Part shown: positions 39,101-51,100 of the stretch, one piece after another
How positions within the stretch are numbered: position 1 is the first letter of the stretch
Layout: each line of letters opens with the position of its first letter
NCBI GenBank assembly: GCA_024509875.1
Contig: JAMPIV010019866.1
Coordinates: 1 to 64,000, forward strand
Origin: Oreohelix idahoensis
Taxonomy: Eukaryota > Mollusca > Gastropoda > Stylommatophora > Oreohelicidae
Length of the DNA stretch: 64,000 nt
Reading direction: 5' to 3'
Made by a program: the position numbers and the translations under genes
Notes under the pieces: model-generated
What the model saw: the letters and a program-made list of their open reading frames with translations, nothing else
The model's database searches: none
Told to the model about the DNA's origin: nothing

Positions 39101-42100
39101 ATATATATTATCAAACCAACGTTACTAGCATCATACATACGAGCTATGCAGGATTGATTATGCTCGATGGTTATATGCATTACTACACAGGAAATGTCCA
39201 TGTTCCTTGTTCTACTGACTGTGTTGTCCGTCAACGTACTATTGCTGTAATAAAAGTTGAAGAGAAAGTCATCTGCATTAACCACATCTATGACTTCTAC
39301 GTGTGATGGAGTGAGTTTGTGTGTCCCTAAATAAGAGCCTATATGACTTCGTGTTCTCGATCTGCTGTATACACACACCATTACTCACTACAACACCTCA
39401 TCATTTGTTCTACACACCTGAGAAAACATGTATGCTGTTTGTGTGTGTGACTGCACTACATCCTGGCAGTGCCTCACGCTGGTGACCTAGATTCATGTCC
39501 ATGTTACACTGTCCAGGTGATAAACGACACACCCACTCAGCGACACTTCAACACGGTACAAATACCAGAATTCACACGAGCAAACAGACTTTAACATCTG
39601 GTAATAAACAGTCGGCAAAACAGTAGGTTACATCTAGTGCCCAGTTGATGGGGCTATACTAATCTGTGTCAACAACGCAACACTGACTGTTACATCCAAC
39701 TTTTAAATACACGTTTCTTCTTCTTCGATCCTTAACCACCGACCGTCAAAGCAGTCAGTGGCCATCACGCCTAGTGGCGTCTTGTAGGGCAACAACAAAT
39801 TGATTCCACTTTGCACGGTCGGTGGCCATCCTTCGTACAGTGCCCCAACTCTGGTTCATTCTTTGCATCTCAGCCTCCACAGTCCTCCGCCAAGTTGTTT
39901 TTGGTCGGCCTCTCTTTCCTTCAGGGGTCCAAAGCATAGCTGTTCTTGTGATGGCATCGGGGTCTCTTCTGAGGACATGACCAACCCAGCTCCAGCGTCT
40001 GCCAGCTATGATGGTGTGCATGTCCTCTTGCTTGCTACGAGTAAGCAGATCTTGGTTGGTGATGGTATTCGGCCAAAAGATGCGGTGAATTTTTTCTTAG
40101 GCATGTTGTGTGAATTTTGACATTTCCTTCTCTGTGACTCTCCAGCATTCCGCACCATAGAGAAGCACAGAAAGCACGCAACTCTGGTATAATCTTAATT
40201 TTGTGCTTGTGCTGTATTGGGAGGACTTCCAGATGTTATTTAGGCTAAAGAAGGCTGTTCTTGCCTTATTCATTCTGATGTTGAGGTCTTTGCCTGCCCC
40301 ACCGTCTGGTGTTACTATGCTTCCTAGGTATGTGAAGGTATCTGTCTGTACCAATTGCTGATTCCTTACTGATATGGGCTCAGGGTTGCTCACATTGAGC
40401 GTCATGACCTCAGACTTCTTTAAATTGATGTTCAAGCCCACCTGCTGGCTAAATTTATTAAGTCTATCCGTTTTTTCCTGGATGTGTTGATGTGAATGTG
40501 CCAGCAGTGCAATGTCATCTGCATATTCCAGATCTTCCAATGTAGAAAATGTAGTCCATCTTATTCCTCTTGGACTGCCTTCTGTTGTCTGGCGCATCAC
40601 CCAGTCTATGACTGTTAAAAAAAGAGTGGTTGATAAGGGGCATCCCTGTCGTACTCCTGTCTTCACCTCGAAGGTTAGGTTGCTCTGCCCAACACTACAC
40701 GTAAAGTTGGCATAGAGGCTTTTTATGATTGTCACTATGCAGCTTGGAATTCCATAAGCCCTCAGTATTTTCCATAAACTGTCCCTATGTATGCTGTTAA
40801 AAGCCTTTTCAAAATCAACAAAATTTATGTAAAGCTGTCTTTGCCATTCTGAGCACTGCTCTATAATGTTCCTGAGAGTGAATATATGGTCTACACATCT
40901 TCTGTTCTTTCTAAATCCTGCTTGTTCTTTCCTCAGTTTGTAGTCTACTGCCTTTGAAATTCTCTGTATAATTATCCTGCCTAGTATTTTGCAATAATTG
41001 GAGAGGAATCACTCTTCTCTCAAATACACGTTTGAATCAGTCTTATTAGGCTGTTAATTGTGGTAATTATTAAAATAAAAAAATGTACACTTGATCCAAA
41101 TGATATAAATAGATATGTCCATCATGCTTTCATACTTCCTGTCGTGATTACATCAGCATGCACAGCTTTTTAAATTACACTGGACAACAGCCAAAATGTA
41201 TCCGAGACAAAAGTAGCTATTCTTAACTAATTTGGACATGCTGATCACGAATATGAACTTAAAAATCGCGAATTAGCTCTAGTTTTTAAGATCCGGGGGG
41301 GGGGGGGGGTGTGTCAGTAAGCTGGTGGCTTCACCTTCCCGACACGAATGACACAGTCATCCTCTTTTCTATAGCCCTGGCGCGTGATTACCCATGAGAC
41401 GGATAGCCTTGAGCGCCAATTGGATGACCCAATCTGTAGCAGACGTTGCAACCACATTTCCTCCTTGTCATCATTTGTGTTGTGGATTCTGTGAGTGCAG
41501 ATGAGTCGTTCAAGATGTCTCGTGAATGTGTGAACAGTGCGGATTATGTTTGCTATATTTGCGGACAAATAACTTTGCTATCACAAAGGCAACATCCGTC
41601 ACCTGTGAAAGCATCTACATCAAGAGATCCTGATTTCGTGCCTATTGAAGAGTCTGCACAGCCACCAAAAATTACCCAGAGTGAATTAAATGATCTATTG
41701 AGAGATCTGGAATTGCCAAAAAATAAAGCAGAGCTGTTGGGGTCCAGACTGCAGCAATGGAATCTTCTAGAAGAGAATGTGCATGTGTCTGTGTTTCGTG
41801 CTCGACAACAAGATCTGCTTCCATATTTCAAAATGACAGATAACCTCATTGCTTGCGTTGATATAGTGGGTCTGATGGCAGCACTACACATCAACTACAA
41901 AGACGACGATTGGAGGCTGTTCATTGATTCGTCCAAGTTGAGCTTAAAGCTGTGCTGCTCCATAACGGTAATGTTTTACCATCTGTTCCACTCGGGTATG
42001 CAGTCCACATGAAAGAAACGTACAACATGAAACAACTGTTACACACCATCAACTATGACAAGTATAAGTGGCAGATCTGTGGTGACCTGAAGGTCATTGC

Positions 42101-45100
42101 CATCTTGATGGGGCTACAGCAGGTTACACAAAGTTTTGCTGTTTCCTCTGTCTGTGGGACAGCTGTGCTAGGACTTCCCACTACAAGAAAAAGGATTGGC
42201 CCCAACGACAATCACTTGAACTGAGGAAAAAGAATGTACTTAAAGAACCACTTGTAGAATCCCACAAGATCTTGCTCCCTCCTCTCCACATCAAACTTGG
42301 ACTAATGAAGAATTTTGTAAAGGCCATGGATCAAAATGGGGCAGGATTTTTATTCATTCGTGATACATTTCCAAGACTTAGTGAGGCTAAAATGAAGGAA
42401 GGTGTATATGTCGGTCCACAGATATGTCAGCTCTTCCGAGATCAGCGTTTTGATGATATCCTCACAGGTGATGAAAAGTTAGCTTGGAATGCTTTCCTGC
42501 AAGTGGCCACAAACTTTCTAGGAAACAATAAGGCTGACAATTACCAGGAGCTTGTAGAAACCCTCTTGCAGCCCTACGAGAGACTAGAGTGCAACATGTC
42601 TTTGAAATTGCACTTTTTACACTCTCATCTGGTGCGGTGCTGTCAGTGACGAGCATGGGGAACGATTTCATCAGGACATTACTATCCTCGAAAAAAGGTA
42701 CCAAGGGAAATGGAATGCAGCAATGTTAGCAGACTATTGTTGGACCCTTGAGAGAGATGCTTTAGAAACTCATTACAAGCGACAGGCAAAAAGGCGTCGC
42801 TGTGAATCATTTCCGCTATGAGCATTATTATCATATGGTATGTATAAGCACATGTGTAAAATTTGTTTTATAGATATTTAAAAAACTAGAGCTAATCTGG
42901 TGTTTTAATGGCCATTTTCGTATTCAGCAGCCCAAACAACATAAAGTTAACTTGGTTTAATCTCAGATACACACAAAAAGTCAAAATTTTTTGTCCAGTG
43001 TTATTTGTTGTAAAAACACCAGCATTTAGTAAAAAATAATTTTGCCCCAAGGTTTTTTCTTGTTTGTACTGAGCATATTTGGTAAAATTTTTTACTTGTG
43101 AAATAACTGAAGTAATCATAAGATGCAACATTTAGATCTATTCGACTGCCCAGAAAGCCATGGCTTTAAAAACATCACGAAAAATGATAAAAAAATTTCA
43201 AAAAACCGAAGCTTTACATGTACCAAAAATATATTTATAACTCAGGTCTTGCTAAATACCAAAATCTCATTGCTACTTGGCAATGACCAACACAGTATTC
43301 AGTGGACAATTTTGGCTGTTTTGGGCAAGACATTAGACTATCCGAGTGTATGAATTCTGGCATTTTAAACTGGAAAGGGTTAAGCTGAAAGTGATAGAAT
43401 TTGCAGAAAGCCACAGAAATTCCAATGCAATGTGGGGATTAGAATTCCATGAAAAACTCATTTGACTTATAATCGGGTCATTCCTTTTGGAAGCTTGTTA
43501 AGTCCTAAAGTCTAGGTGCTGACTTGTAGTCGGATCGACCTATACTCGAGTATATATGGTATGTTTGTCACAGCACCAAGGTAAAAAGATTTATGGAGTA
43601 TCAGTTTATAGACTTCTGGAATTCCATTGCATTCATTAATGTCAATAATTTAGTTAGTCCTCTAACACAGTGGTTCTCAATGTGGGCCATATCTCCACCC
43701 CCGGGCCATGCCATATTTCTAGGGGGTCGCAGTAAGATGGTGAAGTACCTTTTTTTCAGCTAACAGCAACTTTAAGGGGGGGGGGGGGGTCACAGAGGTA
43801 AATGAGGCTCAGAAGGGGACCATGAGCAAAAAAAAGGTTGAAAACCCCTGGTCTAACATTACCTGTGTATGATTGGCTGTTTGGATACAAAGTATGATAG
43901 CTTCTCCAGTATGAAATTGCGATCACGAAACTCAGAAAATGTGAAGTTCATCTAAACAGGAAGAATCAAGACAAATGGACAAAATTAATTTAGCTGAAAA
44001 AAATAAAAGGCTACAAAGAAATTTCATTAAAATGAAATAAAAAATGAAGAAAATAATACTCAGTTTTTTCCTGACAACAGAAAACAACAAATAATACACT
44101 GATAAGTCAATGAAAATAAGAGAACACAACAAACAAAATATTATAAAACTACAAGTACTTTTTCTAGAGGAATTAAACATCCTGAATATAAACACAGGAA
44201 GATGATGTAAAAAAAAAAAAATGAAATACCAGACAAACACAGAAGGTGCACATGGGAAATATACACATTTTTTACAACACAGTCATACAGATAGGAGATG
44301 GGAAATGAAAAAAACTGAGACAGAATCAGAGAGAGAAAAGAGAGAGAAGGCACATGAAGTAAACAGGAAGTCAAATAACATTGTGACATAAAAATAACAC
44401 AGAAAACAAAGCTGGTAATATCGCAATGATTGTTGCCGAACTCTTCGCACAGAATATGGGTATTTTAGAGTTATTTCCCTTCAGCAGTGTTTCGTGCTTT
44501 AGCAGTGTCTCGCAGATTAACAGTGTTTTACACATCGGGTCAAGTAATATGTCGTGAATAGTAATGTTGTTGTCACATGTCTGTTCGTCTTGGGTATCAT
44601 GACCATTTGATGTACAAATGACCTCGACCGGCGATGGACACCTATTCTGATGCAGCTGGCTCGGAATCATGTGCTCAATCGGCGTATCCAATTAAGTTAA
44701 AACGCTCCAGCACAGAACATTCAGCTAATGCGCGAACACTGCTAAAGGTAAATAACTCCAAGTAAATATTCAGTGCGGAATATTTGGCGACAATCATTGC
44801 TATATTACCACAAAGCTTATATAAAAACAGAGACCATCAACTATATATAAAACAGAAAAAATGTAAATTAGAGAGCTTCAGCTTCATTTCCTTTATCACT
44901 ACCTAAGGAGCATGGGGTCACCACTACAACTAGTACCCTCGCAGACAAAGCTCACATCATGTACTCTTGCGGCAGTTGTTTCTGTAATGATTTATTTTAT
45001 ATGATGAGGTTACCAGTCCCATGCACACAATCACTTATTAGTCTGCCCGAGGGGGAGAAGCCATATTCTTTCTTTGCATCCTCAGAGATCCCCTGGAACT

Positions 45101-48100
45101 ACACAGGGCTAACCACACACAAAAAATTAAAGATACACAGAAACCACAGGTTGTCCATAAAGTCCTTATACCACTTTAAACTGTAATAACTTTGGATGTA
45201 CACAAAAGAGAAACACAACGTAAGAAGCGTATAAAAGCATGATTAATACATTTTTTTATATGTTATTTATCTGTTTTGTGTTAAATTTGTTTGTTCAGAT
45301 CCTGTAACTGATTGAAGCAGTGACAATAAAATAAAAGGTTAACTATGTGTTGGAAAGACTTTCATAAATGGGTGCTTGTGCAGAATAGAGGGATTAAAAT
45401 GGTATGACAAGGTTACCATCGTGGAACTGATGACAAGAACCAGACAAGTGCCAGTGGAACAAGAGATGGCGATGGATAGGACACACACTGAGGAAACCTG
45501 TTGATAGCATTACAAGGCAGTCCTTGTTCTGGAACCCCCAGGGCAAGAGAGGTAGAGGTAGACCAAGAAGCACATGGAGAAGAGAGCTGGAAACAGAGGT
45601 GAAAATGATGAGAACGTGGAAAGAACTTGAGATGATGGCACGTGACAAGAGGACTTGGCATGTGTTTGTTGAAGGCCTATGCTCCTTTGGGAGTGGAGGG
45701 TTATGAATGAATGAATGTGTTGGAAAACTGAACTGAATATGTCATGACAAAAAGCGGTTATGTTGAAGACTAAAGATTTTAACTGTATTGTGTTATAATA
45801 GCCCCTTCAGTCATAGATGACTATGGTAATGTGCCCCTGAGGTGCCAGCCCTCAGCTGCTTTTTGTCCATGCTTTCCTATCGACGTTTTCTCTTTTCTGC
45901 TTGCTGTGAGAGCTTCTTTTCGCCCAATCTAAGGTGGCACCGTAGAGAGCATCGCCACATGATGCGATTGACAGCCTCTTCCTCCCAGGTTGCTGAATTT
46001 ATGTCCAGTGCCCTCATGTCTCTCTTGCACACTCTATTGTGTTAAAACTTAATAAATTATGTTTTTATATGTTGTTTACAGCGTATTTCTATCTTGTGTG
46101 CATCCACAGTTTTAAGCACAACAACTGTACATAGAAAACTCAGCTGCTGTGCTTCAGACACACTGGTATCATACCTTGTTCTTTGTGGTGATTAGAATGG
46201 CTTTGTTTATGAGGTTTCCAGACACAGAGTTGTCCACTTTCTCCACTACAGAAATATCTTTCAAGGGAATGATTAGTGTGACAATATCCCTTACCTGAAA
46301 GATCAAACAATCAAAATCAATGTCAATTAGTCAAAAGTCGTGCTGTCAACAACTAGATCAGATCTTTCACTTAGAACTGAGTTTGCTGACCCTATGTCTC
46401 ATCATCATATTCGCAAACCACCAACCAAAACGTCCCATATTTTGTAGCTAGAGGTGCATCAATTGTACAAGCAAAAAAAAAAAAAAAAACTACTATTTTA
46501 GTCACAAAAGAATTTTTTTTAACTTTGTACTTTGATGAATTTAAAATAAATTAGCTGTGGGGATTTAGGGGATCAGGAAGGTCAAAAGTTCATTTACAGT
46601 ATATAGAATTTAGGACCTTAAAAGTAAAGTGTAGAGTTTGGGAAGTTTTACAAAATTAACTGGATTTTTGGGGATTACAATTTTTTTATAGTTTTTTTTT
46701 TCTAATTTAAAGAAAGTTTTGGAAACTTTAAACATGTCAGGTGTAAGGTTTATAGCTGTTTAAAAATAGCCTGTCACAGAATTTCCTACATGTCTTTCAG
46801 AGTTCTAGTCTGGTGATTGATAAACCCATTTCCACTGACAGAGAAAAAGTTTTTCTTTTACCATTTTATGCTTTTCTTCATTTTCTTTTGTCTAAATAAG
46901 TTGCTTTCTCCTGTGTGCTAAGTTATCAGGTCAAATCTTTTTCACACATCTGCAATTTTTCTTTTGTCCAAGAAAATTGTTTTCTTCCAAGTCTGATAAA
47001 TTACTTGTCTAAGAGAATTGTTTTCTTCCAAGTAAATTGATTTCTTCCAAGCCTTGTCTAAGAGAATTGTTTTCTTTCAAGTCTGATAAATTACTTGTCT
47101 AAGAGAATTGTTTTCTTTCAAGTCTGATAAATTACTTGTCTAAGTAACTGCTTCACATTTTTTTTCACACTACAAGTGCTCCTTGACTTATGAGGGGGTT
47201 CCATTCCAAGGGCCTCATTTGTCAACTTTGGCACAAGTAGAAAATTCCTACATACTGTAATAAATGAACTTTATAAGAGTACATAAAATAAAAATGCATG
47301 AATGCTACATTACAGGGCTGTGCCATATTTTTTCATTCTACACATGACTCATGTTAAAATAATATAATATAGAATAATTAGTATTATATAAACACAGTAC
47401 AGTAATTATAAAATTAAATACAGTGAGGTTAATTAATCATGAATATTGTAGTTAATACTGTACAGTAATGAATACAATCATGTATTCCTTTAATTAGCCC
47501 ACATTATCTTGGAAGATTCTTCATCAGCATCATCCTTCTAATAGTGTTTCATCTGCTTTCACTCTTAGTTTTGATTTTACAGCAATCTCCTGGTCTGACA
47601 CTGTTTGATTAGCTCTTTTTCGATATAACGTTATTTCTATTTTATGCCATACATATATATATATAAATATAAGTACAGTACATACATAATATTTCCCTTG
47701 TGTTCAATATTTCTTGCAATTATAGGTAGTTAATAAATGTTGTTAATTTTGTAGTGTTTGTTTTTTTAACACCATTTACTTAAATTAATACAGCTTTATG
47801 GATCTCGGTAACGAATTAACTTGATTTCTATTAATTCTTATGGGAAATCAATTTTCATTTACTGCTTTTTTAGTTAGCGCTCGATTTTTCAAGAATAAAT
47901 TAACAATGCTAAGCTGGGGAGTTTTTGGCCGAATACCATCACCAACCAAGATCTGCTTACTCAGAGCAAGCAAGAGGACATGCACACCATCATAGCTGGC
48001 AGACGCTGAAGCTGGGTTGGCCATGTCCTCAGAAGAGACCCTGATGCCATCACAAGAACAGCTATGCTATGGACCCCTGAAGGAAAACGAAAGAGAGGCC

Positions 48101-51100
48101 AACCAAAAACAACTTGGCGGAGGACTGTGGAGGCTGAGATGCAAAGAATGAACCAGAGTTGGGGCACTGTACGAAGGATGGCCACCGACCAAGCAAAGTG
48201 GAATCAATTTGTTGTTGCCCTACAAGACGCCACCAGGCGTAATGGCCACTGACTGCTTTGACGGTCGGCGGCTAAGGATCAAAAAAGAAGAAGAAGCTGG
48301 GGACTGCTGTACATAACATCTGGAATACAGACACTCAAACACTGAGACCCAATAATAGCAAATATGGCTGCAAACATTGAGACCCAAAAATAGCAAATAT
48401 GGCTGCCTTATGTCAGTGCAGCCAGCCATTGTTATCATACAGTAGGTGGAGTGGTCGTCATTAGACACTATGACCAAATGTTGGAACTCGAGAATAAAAT
48501 AATAAGGTTAATGGGGTGACCATTTAAAATACGGGTTGTTGCAAGTCATGTATGTCATAACTACTGGTAGGTCAGTAGTTTTTAACACAGTACATATAAA
48601 TTTGCAACATGTCATAACTATGCAACCATGCTAATTTGCAAGAAATGATGCAGAGAAAGATAATGCAACAACAACAGTAGCATCTCACAAGCACTCACCC
48701 TGCTGGCAAAACACACAAAGTTGTTTGAGAGGTACAGTCTGCCCCAGACATGTTGCTTGTTATAAGGTGTCCACAGCGTGCACTCCTCATCTCTATCAAG
48801 TTTCTCTGTTGCTGGCAGCTGGAATGCTAGTCTGTAGAAGAGCATCATCATCATCACCATTATCTTTCAGCTCCCCAAGGAGCATAGACCTTCAACAAAT
48901 GTACACCAAGTCCACCTGTCATGAGCCATCAGTTGAAGGTCATTCCATGTCGTCCTGATCATTTTAATTTCTGTTTCAAGTTCTTTGCTCCGTGTGTTTC
49001 TCTATCTACCTCTACCTCTCTTACCCTGGAGATTCCAGAAAAAGAACTGTCTTGTAGTGCTATCAACAGGTTTTCTCAATGCGCTTCCTATCCACCTCCA
49101 AAGTCTGCTTCTCATCTCTTGTTCCGCTGGCACTTGTCTGGTTCTTGTCTTAAGTTCCACATTGGTGACCTTGTTATCCAATTTCAATCCTTCTATTCTA
49201 CGCAAGCACCCATTTATGAAAGTCTGTAACTTTTTGGTTGTTGTTTTTACTATTCCCATGTTAAACAAGCCAAATGACAGACTGACTTGACATTTGAGTT
49301 AAACATTCTTATTTTTGTGCTGGACTTGGTTTCTTCTGATTCCCATATATTTCCCAATGCAATGAAAGCTCTTCTTGCCATTTGTATTGTTATTTTGATA
49401 CCACCGTCTGCCCTTCCAATTCTGTTTATACTGCTGCCAAGATATATATATATAGTCTGTGGAAGATGTCCATGAAATATTAATATAGTTTTCTTGGACA
49501 ATTTTTCTGGAATCTAAAATTTTTCTTCAATTTATTTTTTATTACACCATCCTACAGCAGTACTCATTAATTACCCTTTTGCATTTTCTGGTATTGTCAG
49601 ACCATTAATTCTATCACTCTTTGATCTACTTGTTTTGCCGTAGGTCTCTTTTATGAACAATGTTGCCAGTCTTCTGTGTCTGATTCTTCTTCTTGTTCCT
49701 TTTTTTTTTTTTTTTGCACAACCACTATATTCTGCCATCACCTAAAGCAATTTATGTATTCTTGCAGTGGCTAAGATGTTCTTCTTCTTCTTTCTCTTCT
49801 TCGTACACTCTCAGATGTCTACTTGAATGTTTTCAAAGAAAGCAGTAGTCACCTTGAGGCTATTTGAATCTCAGTATGGCTTTTCCACGAATGGTACTGG
49901 TGTTGGCCATATGCGCTTTCCATATTCCGCATATGTTGGGCAACTTTGAAGCAGATGTCACTGCAGAATGCTGAGTGTTTTGTCACTTTGCCTCTGTGTA
50001 GCCCAGCGGAACTCTCTCTATGGAGTTAGTGACATTTTGTTAACATTTTAATGACATCATCATCAAGCGGCATACTCACTGTTTCATTAGGACAATTTGC
50101 ATCCAATTTCAAATTTATGTTGAGCTGCCTTCCTTGCCCTTTGACTGTCCCCAACCTACCTACAAGGCAGCAGTGTGGTCTCTCAAGAAGTTCAAATGGT
50201 CCAGTTTTCATCATTTTTTTTCAGCAGTTTCTTTTCACAGCTTATCAGTTTTCATGATTTTTAAGCATCCTTTGCGTCCATAGATTCTTTGTATGAAAAA
50301 TGTAATAACTACTCATATCATAAATTCATGAGGCTATTATGTTTAACTCCACATTACATCTAATATATCCTGTTGCTTTAACAGATATTATATAACCTAA
50401 AGTTCACTCTACTTTCAAACTGAACTGGGCAGGGTTCAGGATTTTTTCAAAGCAAATACAAGAATAAAATGGGTCACATAATATTTCTTACAGTGAATTA
50501 GCTTTACTGCACACTTTATTACTTACTTACTTAGTCGTTCCCCTTCTACCGTGAGGTGTAGACACTTTATGAAAACTTAAAAAAAAAAAACACACACACA
50601 AGACTTTAAATCAAATTTAAAGTCCCATGTGTCTGCAGACATCTTATATAAAGGAGACATTTTTTTTAAAACCATGTGAAGTATCAAATGCAAATAACTC
50701 TTGTCTAATGCATTGATTGAGTATGTGCAACTTTCTTACCTGAATCTTTCATTGCGTGCTTTTGTATCAAGGTCCTTCTTCAGTATAGACATCTTCCTTT
50801 TCTTTCTACAACAATAACAAGTAAAGGTTAAATATATATATATATATATATATATACAGGCATACCTCACTCTTTTGATGGGTTAGGGACCAGAGCACTG
50901 ACGAAAGTCGAAAATCGACGAAAGTTGAAGCATAGCCTTTATTTAGCTTGCAAATGCACTAGGGCCACCAAAAAACGTAAATAACTAACTATGTAACACT
51001 TGCAAATGCGTGCAACACCTAAATAAACAGAAATAAACATAAGAATAAAGAAAATACAGTAATAAATAACAAATACGTCAATGACATCTTACCTTAAAAT

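Larger units (their letters stand above)
38067..43559. mobile_element. 5.5-kb TIR pair (pogo/Tigger-like) enclosing other elements
   Basis: The left end CCATATATACTCAAGTAC and the right end (reversed) CCATATATACTCGAGTAT form inverted repeats next to TA (38065-38066; 43560-43561). Similar subterminal motifs (GACTTATA...TGAG) lie inside each end. The space between holds a possible LTR, LINE-B and the 41.2-kb TIR element. No transposase of its own was recognised. Two separate short elements are an alternative. Confidence 0.55.

Noticed and set aside
39046..39306. Plus-strand 86-codon frame ([10 protein letters not shown]...)
   Set aside because: No family resemblance, and an overlapping frame on the other strand is longer. 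It lies in a possible LTR.
22702..43863. Direct splice of exon 9 to exon 10
   Set aside because: Phases allow it (AG plus A gives Arg), but it would remove the conserved linker before the TBC domain. An unseen exon is more likely.
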